NCBI GenBank assembly: GCA_012519525.1
Contig: JAAYQB010000148.1
Location: forward strand, 1 to 20,036
From: Bacteroidales bacterium
GTDB lineage: Bacteria; Bacteroidota; Bacteroidia; Bacteroidales; WCHB1-69
Length of the DNA: 20,036 nt
Direction of reading: 5' to 3'
Of this stretch, positions 7,950 through 14,698 are shown in pieces. Made by a program: the position numbers and the translations under genes. The notes under the pieces are model-generated. The model was not told the DNA's origin, ran no database searches, and saw only the letters and a list, made by a program, of their open reading frames with translations. Within the stretch, counting starts at the first letter, position 1. Every line of letters begins with the position of its first letter.

Positions 7950-7957
7950 CAAAATTA
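7950..7957 (-). promoter_or_regulatory. -7 promoter element for the CNNM/CBS gene
   Basis: On the minus strand this reads TAATTTTG, a match to TAnnTTTG, about 108 bases before the ATG at 7841. The leader would be rather long and no -33 element is evident, so the call is tentative. The rest of the 7842-7996 gap shows no gene or hairpin. Confidence 0.35.
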
Positions 7958-7996
7958 GTATAATTTTACATTCATTTTCACTTTTAGTAGTAAATA

Positions 7997-8596
7997 TCAA
8001 AAATTTAAAGATAATTGTTTTGAATATAAATTAAAACTTTTTCGATGATATTCTGTAATTCCATGATTTAAAATAGCTTGTCTATGTTGTAAACTGGGAT
8101 ATCCTTTGTTTTTATCCCATTTATAATGAGGATATTTTTCATTTAATAGAATCATATATTCATCACGATAGACTTTAGCTAAGATAGAAGCGGCAGCAAT
8201 AGATAAAAAAGTAGCATCTCCTTTTACAATACAAGTAAAAGGAATATGGGTATCGGTATGAAATCGATTACCGTCAATTAATAAAAAATCAGGTTGAATA
8301 CTTAAATTTTTTATAGCCATATTCATTGCTTTAATAGATGCTTGTAAAATGTTAATAGTATCAATTTCAGCGGGTTCAATTTTTGCAATAGCAAAATCAA
8401 GAGCATCGGTTTCAATTATTTTTTTTAATTCATAACGTTTTTTTTCCGAAAGCTGTTTTGAGTCATTGATTAGATTATTTGTATAATCATTAGGAAAAAT
8501 CACCGAAGCAGCAAAAACAGGACCGGCTAAACATCCTCTTCCTGCTTCATCGCAGCCGGCTTCTATTTGATTAGGGTAATAAAATGATTTAAGCAT
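7997..8596 (-). CDS. rnhB: Ribonuclease HII
   Basis: Cleaves RNA in RNA-DNA hybrids, notably at single ribonucleotides misincorporated in DNA, starting ribonucleotide excision repair. The 199-residue protein has the family motifs: GCDEAGRGCLAGPVFAASV (14-32) with catalytic Asp16 and Glu17, LLIDGN (105-110) with Asp108, and KGDATFLSIAAASILAKVYRD (125-145) with Asp127. KQLSEKKR and the C-terminal NKGYPSLQHRQAI are also typical. The start overlaps the last 8 bases of the upstream membrane-protein gene, indicating translational coupling within an operon headed by the LD-carboxypeptidase gene. Confidence 0.95.
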   Translation of the reverse strand: MLKSFYYPNQIEAGCDEAGRGCLAGPVFAASVIFPNDYTNNLINDSKQLSEKKRYELKKIIETDALDFAIAKIEPAEIDTINILQASIKAMNMAIKNLSIQPDFLLIDGNRFHTDTHIPFTCIVKGDATFLSIAAASILAKVYRDEYMILLNEKYPHYKWDKNKGYPSLQHRQAILNHGITEYHRKSFNLYSKQLSLNF

Positions 8597-9587
8597 AAAG
8601 AAAATGAAAATAATCGGCTAAAAGAGCTAAAAGAAAAATTAAAATTAAAATATTATATATCAATCTTTTTTTGATAAAAGATTCGTAAATGCCAACCATT
8701 GTTGATAGTATAGTAATAAAAATTGTCGAGCCTAAAAAACAACAATTAGAAAAAATATAACTAAAAATGATACTGAAAACCGAATATAGTAGTATGAAAT
8801 AGTATTTTTTACGAATAAAAATACTCATTGTATTTGATTTTACTAAAAGTAAATAGAAAAAAATCAGATAAAATAATAAAAGACAAGAATAAATAATTAT
8901 TTGAAAATAATTAGTAAAATCAATGGAAAAAGGAGCAATTGTAAATTGATTTGAATAAAAAGATAATAAAAAAGAATAATTTTCATAATCGGCTAAATAT
9001 AAGGCACTAAAAAAATAAATATAAGATAATAATAAACCCAAAAAAGGAATAACATAAGTTCGCCAAGTAGAAACGCCATTTAGTATAAAAACAAAATATA
9101 TTAATAAAAAGAAAAAAACAAATGGAGCATAAAGTAACATAATGGAACCACAAAAAAAGCCAAAAACTAATCCGTTTTTTTGATTATAGTTTTTATCACT
9201 AATTGAAAAAAGCGGAGGAATTAGAAAAATAAGAATAATACTATTAATCAGAAAAGGAATAAACAATGAAGTTTGAAGTATAAATAATCCAAATAATAAA
9301 AAGAAAAAAGAAGGATAGTATTTATGTAATTCGATTAATTTATGTTTTCTCAGAATATAAGTAAGCAATATGGCATTAAAAATATACAAAAGGAAAGTGG
9401 CAATTTTAAATATAAAAAAATGATTATCAACTAATTGATAAAAATAAGGAACTAAAGTCAAAAGAGGGCAATGAATAATATTAATATCTTTTTCTTCTGC
9501 TATCAATTTGAAAAAAGCAAGAATAGATAATACAATTATATACAATAATTGTAGAAATGTTTTTCGAGAGGCGTTTTTTAATAGCAT
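8589..9587 (-). CDS. Polytopic inner-membrane protein of unknown function
   Basis: A 332-residue, extremely hydrophobic protein with about nine to eleven predicted membrane spans (for example near 13-30, 58-78, 92-112, 113-128, 141-168, 175-197, 228-248, 262-284, 286-303 and 312-330). Loops are short and Lys/Arg-rich. No transporter signature, catalytic motif or glycosyltransferase DxD is apparent. Membrane proteins of this size occur beside rnhB in some Bacteroidota, possibly DUF6427, but I cannot confirm the family by eye. It is sandwiched between the LD-carboxypeptidase gene (one base between stop and start) and rnhB (8-base overlap), so it is almost certainly co-expressed with them. Cell-envelope involvement is a guess from context. 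Confidence 0.75.
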   Translation of the reverse strand: MLLKNASRKTFLQLLYIIVLSILAFFKLIAEEKDINIIHCPLLTLVPYFYQLVDNHFFIFKIATFLLYIFNAILLTYILRKHKLIELHKYYPSFFFLLFGLFILQTSLFIPFLINSIILIFLIPPLFSISDKNYNQKNGLVFGFFCGSIMLLYAPFVFFFLLIYFVFILNGVSTWRTYVIPFLGLLLSYIYFFSALYLADYENYSFLLSFYSNQFTIAPFSIDFTNYFQIIIYSCLLLFYLIFFYLLLVKSNTMSIFIRKKYYFILLYSVFSIIFSYIFSNCCFLGSTIFITILSTMVGIYESFIKKRLIYNILILIFLLALLADYFHFLYA

Positions 9588-9588
9588 A

Positions 9589-10488
9589 TTATCCGTTAAT
9601 TAATTGGACATTATTTTCATTGATAATTATTTCGGTATCTGTACCTAAAAGCAAAGCTTTATTGAGTTGTATATGTCCTGCGGGAAAGCCAAAGCAGATA
9701 GGATAATCAAAGTCTTTAGTATGTTCCAAAATTATCTCTTCGGCTTGTAAGCCATAAGGAATAATGTTATCATTCATTTTTGACATACCACCCACAATTA
9801 GTGCTTTTAAATGCGATAATTTATTGCTACGTTTCAGATTTAACATCATACGGTCAATATGATATAAATATTCATCAACATCTTCAATAAATAGAATTTT
9901 ATTTTTGGTATCACTATCAGAAACGGAATTATTAATAGCATAAAGAATTGATAAATTTCCTCCACATAATTTTCCTTTGGCAGAACCCGATTTATTTAAA
10001 GGATGGGGATTAATAGTATAATGAAGTTTTCCATTAAAAAGAGCGTTCATCATACTTGTAATAGATTCATTATCAATTTCCATATTTGCCATATCAATCG
10101 GCATGGCACAATGCAAACTTGGAAATCCTAATTGTTGGAGGTGTGCATGAACGACAGTTGTGTCGCTATAACCACATATCCATTTAGGATTTTTTTTGAA
10201 AGAAGTAAAATTGAGATTATCAATAATTCTTAAATTTCCGTAACCACCTCTGGCACAAAAAATAGCTTTGACATTCGGATTATCCAATGCTTCTTGAAAA
10301 TCAGCGGTTCTTTCTTCATCCGTTCCTGCAAACTGATGGAATTCATTAAAAATATTATTTCCTAAAATAACATTTAAATCATAATGTTTAAAAAATAATA
10401 AACTTGATTCTAATTCTTTATATGAAATTTTGCGAGCAGGAGCAATTATTTTTATCGTATCTCCTTGTTTTAATGTTGGTATTTTCAT
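9589..10488 (-). CDS. LD-carboxypeptidase, peptidase family S66 (LdcA-like)
   Basis: Serine peptidases of family S66 remove the terminal D-Ala from tetrapeptide muropeptides during peptidoglycan recycling (or act on related substrates, as MccF does). The catalytic triad is visible; numbered from the start used here, nucleophile Ser108 is in ICGYSDTT, Glu202 in LFIEDVDEYLYHIDR and His272 in FPAGHIQLNKALLLG. The oxyanion/glycine region FCARGGYGNLR and KGKLCGGNLS also fit. The frame is open from 10515, but that would add an odd MHLLIIIII and run through the promoter element at 10513-10520. The ATG at 10488, giving MKIPTLKQGDTI, matches the family start and yields 299 aa. There is no signal peptide, consistent with cytoplasmic recycling. 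Confidence 0.92.
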   Translation of the reverse strand: MKIPTLKQGDTIKIIAPARKISYKELESSLLFFKHYDLNVILGNNIFNEFHQFAGTDEERTADFQEALDNPNVKAIFCARGGYGNLRIIDNLNFTSFKKNPKWICGYSDTTVVHAHLQQLGFPSLHCAMPIDMANMEIDNESITSMMNALFNGKLHYTINPHPLNKSGSAKGKLCGGNLSILYAINNSVSDSDTKNKILFIEDVDEYLYHIDRMMLNLKRSNKLSHLKALIVGGMSKMNDNIIPYGLQAEEIILEHTKDFDYPICFGFPAGHIQLNKALLLGTDTEIIINENNVQLING

Positions 10489-10512
10489 TATAATAATTAT
10501 AATTAACAAATG

Positions 10513-10520
10513 CAAAATTA
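10513..10520 (-). promoter_or_regulatory. -7 promoter element for the LD-carboxypeptidase operon
   Basis: On the minus strand this reads TAATTTTG, matching TAnnTTTG, 24 bases before the ATG at 10488. It decides the start: an initiation codon at 10515 would lie inside the promoter. It is divergent from the ssb promoter in the same gap. Confidence 0.5.
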
Positions 10521-10570
10521 CTACTTTTCATTGTCTTTTAAAAAAAAATTAAGCTTTTTTTAAAAAATGC

Positions 10571-10600
10571 TTGTTTATATATTTTTTTTAATTACTTTTG
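10571..10600 (+). promoter_or_regulatory. Complete Bacteroidota promoter for ssb
   Basis: TTG at 10571-10573 (-33) and TACTTTTG at 10593-10600 (-7) are separated by 19 bases, the classical arrangement for the Bacteroidota primary sigma factor. The ssb ATG follows 40 bases downstream. Confidence 0.6.
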
Positions 10601-10640
10601 TATGTCAAATTCAATTTAAAAACAATTAAAATTATTTATC

Positions 10641-11066
10641 ATGTCAGGAATTAATAAAGTTATTTTAGTCGGACATTTAGGAAGAGATCCGGAAGTAAAA
10701 ACCATTGATAATGGTGCAAAAGTTGCCAGATTTTCATTAGCAACAACAGAATTTTATCGCGATAAAAACGGAGAAAGAAAAGAGATAACAGAATGGCATA
10801 ATGTTACATGTTGGAGAAATTTAGCCGAAATAGCGGAAAAGTATCTTACCAAAGGAAAACAAATTTATGTCGAAGGAAAAATACGTTCTCGTTCATGGGA
10901 AGATGGTGGAGTAAAAAAATATGCAACTGATATTGTTGCTGATAGTTTTACGATGTTAGGCTCTAAATCGGATGCTACAGACAAATATGTTTCCAATGAA
11001 ACAGAAGAAGGTACGATGGAAGAACCTCCATTTATGAAGGAGGATAGTGATGATTTGCCGTTTTAA
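10641..11066 (+). CDS. ssb: Single-stranded DNA-binding protein
   Basis: Coats single-stranded DNA in replication, recombination and repair, and recruits partners through its C-terminal tip. The 141-residue protein starts with the OB-fold (about 1-110): MSGINKVILVGHLGRDPEVK, KVARFSLATTE, EWHNVTCWRNLAEIAEKYL and GKQIYVEGKIRSRSWEDG. The acidic, flexible tail ends in EDSDDLPF, the conserved tip that binds partner proteins. It is somewhat shorter than E. coli SSB (178 aa), as is common in this phylum. It has its own promoter and is followed after 12 bases by the DUF2461 gene. Confidence 0.96.
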   Translation: MSGINKVILVGHLGRDPEVKTIDNGAKVARFSLATTEFYRDKNGERKEITEWHNVTCWRNLAEIAEKYLTKGKQIYVEGKIRSRSWEDGGVKKYATDIVADSFTMLGSKSDATDKYVSNETEEGTMEEPPFMKEDSDDLPF

Positions 11067-11078
11067 TCAATAAAATAG

Positions 11079-11753
11079 ATGAATATATCGCCTGTTGTAT
11101 TTGACTTTTTATCACTATTAGAGCAAAATAATCAACGGGAATGGTTTGCAAAAAATCGTCATCTATACGAGGAATCTTTATCTATAATTACTTCATTTGC
11201 TGATGAATTAATTAAAAAGATTGCTGAGTTTGATAATTCTATAGCATTAGAATCGTCAAAAACATCTATTTTTAGAATTTATAGAGATATTCGGTTTTCT
11301 CCTAATAAATTGCCGTATAAACACTTTTTTGGAATTTATATTGCAAAAGGAGGAAAGTCGAGCAAGTATGCCGGATATTATCTTCATATACAGAACAATA
11401 AATCTGAAATAGCGGGAGGCTTATGGTGCCCCGAAAAAGAAGTATTGTCAAAAATAAGAGAAGATATTTATTATAATCCGGAAGAAATATTGTCAATATT
11501 AAATCAAAAACCGATAAAAAAAGAGTTTACGGAAACAGGCTCTGAATATAAGTTAAAAAATCCTCCGAGAGGTTATCCTAGTGATTTTGAACATATAGAT
11601 TTGTTGAAAAATAAACATTTTATGTTAGGGAAATATTTTACAAATGCTGAAGTATTAAATAAAAATTTTATGAATAGGCTTGTTGAATTATACCGTTTTC
11701 TTTATCCTTATAATAAATATTTAAATTCTGTAATAGAGTACGAAAATGAATGA
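11079..11753 (+). CDS. DUF2461 (TIGR02453) family protein
   Basis: A conserved family with no established function. The 224-residue protein shows the family's blocks: FLSLLEQNNQREWFAKNRHLYEE near the N-terminus (about 10-32), IFRIYRDIRFSPNKLPYKHFFG (about 63-84), KYAGYYLHIQ, a GGLWCPE block and PPRGYPSDFEHIDLLKNKHFML further on. No catalytic motif, signal peptide or membrane span is seen, so it is a soluble cytoplasmic protein. It starts 12 bases after ssb and its last 8 bases overlap the start of dapD, so the three genes form one transcription unit. The overlap suggests translational coupling rather than shared function. Confidence 0.88.
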   Translation: MNISPVVFDFLSLLEQNNQREWFAKNRHLYEESLSIITSFADELIKKIAEFDNSIALESSKTSIFRIYRDIRFSPNKLPYKHFFGIYIAKGGKSSKYAGYYLHIQNNKSEIAGGLWCPEKEVLSKIREDIYYNPEEILSILNQKPIKKEFTETGSEYKLKNPPRGYPSDFEHIDLLKNKHFMLGKYFTNAEVLNKNFMNRLVELYRFLYPYNKYLNSVIEYENE

Positions 11754-12558
11754 AGCACATTTGATTGAGACAGCGTGGAAAAATAGAGAACTATTAAAAG
11801 ACGATAACATTATCCAAATAATTCATAATACCATTAACCGATTGGATAAAGGGGAAATAAGAGTAGCGGAAAAAAATAAAGGAGAATGGGTTGTAAATGA
11901 ATGGATTAAAAAGGCAATTTTACTTTATTTTATTATTCAAGAAACGCAAACAATTGAAATAGGACCGTTTGAATTTAACGATAAAATAACATTAAAAAAA
12001 GATTTTAAAGCACAAGGAGTAAGGGTTGTTCCACATGCAATTGCTCGTTATGGTTCTTATTTGTCGCAAGGAGTTGTGTTGATGCCGTCTTATATAAATA
12101 TAGGAGCTTATGTAGGGAAAAATACTATGATAGATACTTGGGCAACGGTAGGTTCTTGTGCTCAAATAGGCGATAATGTGCATATTAGTGGGGGAGTGGG
12201 TATAGGAGGAGTTTTGGAACCCGTACAAGCTTCGCCGGTAATAATAGAAGATAATTGTTTTATAGGTTCAAGGTGTATAGTCGTTGAAGGAGTAAAAGTT
12301 GAAAAAGAAGCCGTATTGGGAGCGAATGTAGTATTAACTCAATCGACAAAAATAATAGATGTCAGCCAAAAAGAAGCAAAAGAATACAAAGGAATTATTC
12401 CAGCAAGCTCGGTTGTTATTCCGGGAACCTATAATAAATCGTTTCCTGCAGGAAATTATTCCGTATCATGTGCTTTGATTATAGGAAAAAGAAAGCAATC
12501 TACCGACAAGAAAACAACTTTAAATCAAGCACTAAGAGAATATGACCTCTCAATATAA
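11746..12558 (+). CDS. dapD: Tetrahydrodipicolinate N-succinyltransferase DapD
   Basis: Transfers succinyl from succinyl-CoA to tetrahydrodipicolinate, the first step of the succinylase branch to meso-diaminopimelate and lysine. At 270 residues it is the size of E. coli DapD (274). An N-terminal helical domain (1-100) precedes a left-handed beta-helix of hexapeptide repeats (about 105-240), with MPSYINIGAYVGKNTMIDTW (113-132), TVGSCAQIGDNVHISGGVGIG and IIEDNCFIGSRCIVVEGV. The tail SVSCALIIGKRK is also typical. The ATG lies 8 bases inside the DUF2461 gene. No other lysine-pathway gene is adjacent. Confidence 0.95.
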   Translation: MNEAHLIETAWKNRELLKDDNIIQIIHNTINRLDKGEIRVAEKNKGEWVVNEWIKKAILLYFIIQETQTIEIGPFEFNDKITLKKDFKAQGVRVVPHAIARYGSYLSQGVVLMPSYINIGAYVGKNTMIDTWATVGSCAQIGDNVHISGGVGIGGVLEPVQASPVIIEDNCFIGSRCIVVEGVKVEKEAVLGANVVLTQSTKIIDVSQKEAKEYKGIIPASSVVIPGTYNKSFPAGNYSVSCALIIGKRKQSTDKKTTLNQALREYDLSI

Positions 12559-12572
12559 AAATTATGAATAAG

Positions 12573-12606
12573 TTTGTTATAGCTATTAAATATTTTTGTA
12601 CTTTTG
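12573..12606 (+). promoter_or_regulatory. Promoter for the T9SS cargo gene
   Basis: TTTG at 12573-12576 and TACTTTTG at 12599-12606 fit the -33/-7 pattern, though the 22-base spacing is slightly long. A second -7-like octamer, TATTTTTG, sits at 12591-12598. The ATG follows 44 bases after the later -7 element. Confidence 0.5.
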
Positions 12607-12650
12607 TAAAAATTAAAAGTTTATTCAATTATAATTAAAATCATAAAAAA

Positions 12651-14432
12651 ATGAAAAAATTAATTTTATTCTTTTTTGCATTAGCAGTTATTCAATTAAA
12701 TGCGCAAGTAGTTTTAACCGAAAGTTTTGATGATAATCCTCTTCCTTCGGGTAGTGGACAAGATAATCCGGAAGGATGGGTGACAAAATCAGAGAAAATC
12801 CCTAAATCATTATGGAGAATTAAAACCAGTTTTCCTGATGGTAGTACGGCAATAGTACCTATTGATAGAAAATATTTAGTTGGTTTTGAAGTAGCGTCAG
12901 GAGGTCCTTATGAAGAATGGTTAATATCAAAAGAAATTACTTTATTAAATACCACAAGAACAAATATTGTATCTTTTTACTCTTATCATGTTTCAGATGG
13001 TTCTCATTCGGTGCGAATTACTGATAATGATGGATCAACATGGAAAACAATTTGGACAGATACTGATACCCCAGAATATCCGGACAAATGTCTTGATAGT
13101 ACAACTATTGATGTTGCAATTCCCGATACATATAAAGGGAAAAAAGTTAAATTAGCTTGGGTATTTGAAGCTGCAACATGTACTTCGCCTTGGGCATTTG
13201 ATTATATTGTTGTAGAAGCAGTTATCAGTGGAGTAGATGTGATGCCTAAAGAATTTGTATCTCCTCTTCAACATGTTGATACGGTTAATTCCTATCTTAT
13301 TAATAAAGATATTCCGGTTTCCATTAAAATTATTAATAACGGAAGAACCGACGCTGAAAATATTCCCGTATCTTATATCCTAAATGGAGGGACTCCTGTA
13401 AACGAGACAGTTCCTTTAATTAAACCAAAAGAAACACTGACTTATACTTTTTTACAAAAAATTAATATTTCAAAACAAGCTATTAATACATTGATTGTTA
13501 AAACAAATGCTGCCGGAGATGAACTTCCGGAAAATAATAATACTTCAGAGCTAACATTTTGGACGGTAGATGATAGTACATTTGTTATTTATGATTTCGA
13601 AGAGCCTGATTTATTAGATTCGGCAGTATGGGCAGAATCACAATATACTTTATATAATTTTGATGGACAAGAGCCCGGAGTTCAAGTTTATGAAAATATT
13701 TTTGGCTCTTTTCCATGGCGTGTAGGAGTAGGAGGAGGTACAATCTATCCTTTGGTATGGGGGAACTATGCTGTATTTTCTTATTCAAATTTTCTTTCTT
13801 TTTCTACTCCTGCCGATAGATGGCTAATATTACCTCGATGTCGTATCGATAATACGGCAGAGCCCGTATTTTTACAATGGAATGCAGCTTCTTGTTATCA
13901 AAAGAATTATGATGCTCTAGAATTTGAATCGTATGAAGTATTAATTTCTGATAAATCATTAGAAACAACGGATTTTGTAAAAATACATGAAGTGGCATCT
14001 GAAAAGTTCTTCAATCCAAATGAACCTTATAGACCATATAATAGAAGTGTTGATATTTCGGCATATAAAGGGAAAGAGGTACATATTGCATTTCGTTTAA
14101 CTACAAGTGGTACAGCAACAAGAGGAATGTTTGTTTTAGATAATATAACTGTATTTGGAAGTGCTTTTATATATACGAATATAAATGATTTAAAAAATGA
14201 AAGCAATGTAGCTCTATATCCAAATCCGGTAAGCGATAATTTAATTGTTAAATACAATGAAATTATCAAAAAAATAGAAATATATAATTTAATAGGACAA
14301 AAAATAGAAACAATAGAAAAATGTGAAACGGAAATAAATGTAGATGTTTCAAATTATAATAATGGATTGTATATTTTAAAAATAAAAACATTAAAAGGAG
14401 AGATTTCGAAGAAAGTTAATATTGTTAGATAA
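12651..14432 (+). CDS. Secreted choice-of-anchor J protein with T9SS C-terminal sorting domain
   Basis: A 593-residue secreted or surface protein. Residues 1-18 are a signal peptide ending LNAQ. Residues about 22-190 form a choice-of-anchor J / cleaved-adhesin-type jelly-roll (ESFDDNPLP, GWVTKSEK, EEWLISKEI, IVSFYSYHVSDGSHSVRI, WAFDYIVVEA). Residues about 195-310 look like an Ig-fold CARDB-type spacer (PVSIKIINNGRTDAENIPVS, NNTSELTFW). Residues about 313-505 are a second J-type jelly-roll (YDFEEPDLLDS, DRWLILPRC, MFVLDNITVFGSA). Residues about 520-593 are a type A T9SS sorting domain, with LYPNPVSDNLIV, IEIYNLIGQKIE, NNGLYILKIKT and terminal KVNIVR. No catalytic domain is recognisable; adhesion or carbohydrate binding is the family expectation. 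It is monocistronic, with its own promoter and a strong terminator. Confidence 0.88.
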   Translation: MKKLILFFFALAVIQLNAQVVLTESFDDNPLPSGSGQDNPEGWVTKSEKIPKSLWRIKTSFPDGSTAIVPIDRKYLVGFEVASGGPYEEWLISKEITLLNTTRTNIVSFYSYHVSDGSHSVRITDNDGSTWKTIWTDTDTPEYPDKCLDSTTIDVAIPDTYKGKKVKLAWVFEAATCTSPWAFDYIVVEAVISGVDVMPKEFVSPLQHVDTVNSYLINKDIPVSIKIINNGRTDAENIPVSYILNGGTPVNETVPLIKPKETLTYTFLQKINISKQAINTLIVKTNAAGDELPENNNTSELTFWTVDDSTFVIYDFEEPDLLDSAVWAESQYTLYNFDGQEPGVQVYENIFGSFPWRVGVGGGTIYPLVWGNYAVFSYSNFLSFSTPADRWLILPRCRIDNTAEPVFLQWNAASCYQKNYDALEFESYEVLISDKSLETTDFVKIHEVASEKFFNPNEPYRPYNRSVDISAYKGKEVHIAFRLTTSGTATRGMFVLDNITVFGSAFIYTNINDLKNESNVALYPNPVSDNLIVKYNEIIKKIEIYNLIGQKIETIEKCETEINVDVSNYNNGLYILKIKTLKGEISKKVNIVR

Positions 14433-14452
14433 AACAAAAATAAATAAAATAG

Positions 14453-14481
14453 AAAAGGATTGCAAAAGCAGTCCTTTTTTT
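14453..14481 (+). terminator. Rho-independent terminator after the T9SS cargo gene
   Basis: An 11-base stem (14453-14463 with 14468-14478, one G-T wobble) closes an AAAA loop and runs into a seven-T tract (14475-14481), 20 bases after the stop codon. The reverse strand also offers a stem followed by TTTT and might weakly terminate the convergent mnmG operon. Confidence 0.85.
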
Positions 14482-14680
14482 GTTTATACTTATAATCATT
14501 TCATTTTTAGTGAGATATAAAATCTTTTAAATAACGAATGATTTCTTTAAAAATGATATAAAGTATCATTCATATTAAAAGTGCCTAAAAACGGCTAAAA
14601 TGCATTTTCTTTTATTTGGTAAAAGGAAATAAAAACAATAGTTTTATTATAACCTATTGAAAATCAGAATAAAGCACAGA

Positions 14681-14696
14681 TGTTTCATGTGAAACA
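14681..14696 (+). other. parS-like centromere site downstream of mnmG
   Basis: TGTTTCATGTGAAACA matches the widespread ParB-binding site TGTTTCACGTGAAACA at 15 of 16 positions. It lies two bases beyond the mnmG stop codon, in the convergent gap. The rest of this gap (14433-14680) holds the terminator and otherwise nothing I recognise. A weak hairpin reading (six-base stem, ATGT loop, then TTTT) is the main alternative. Confidence 0.6.
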
Positions 14697-14698
14697 TT

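Noticed and set aside
10489..10515. Hydrophobic nine-residue extension of the LD-carboxypeptidase as a signal peptide
   Set aside because: It is too short, overlaps the -7 promoter element, and family members start close to MKIPTLKQGD.
11302..11496. Open frame of 64 codons on the minus strand
   Set aside because: It lies wholly antisense to the DUF2461 gene and has no recognisable protein features or upstream signals.
11992..12228. Open frame of 78 codons on the minus strand
   Set aside because: It is antisense to the dapD hexapeptide-repeat region and its composition follows from the repeat codons.
13585..14269. Several minus-strand open frames within the T9SS cargo gene
   Set aside because: All are shadows of a convincing coding frame, with no start context or family resemblance.
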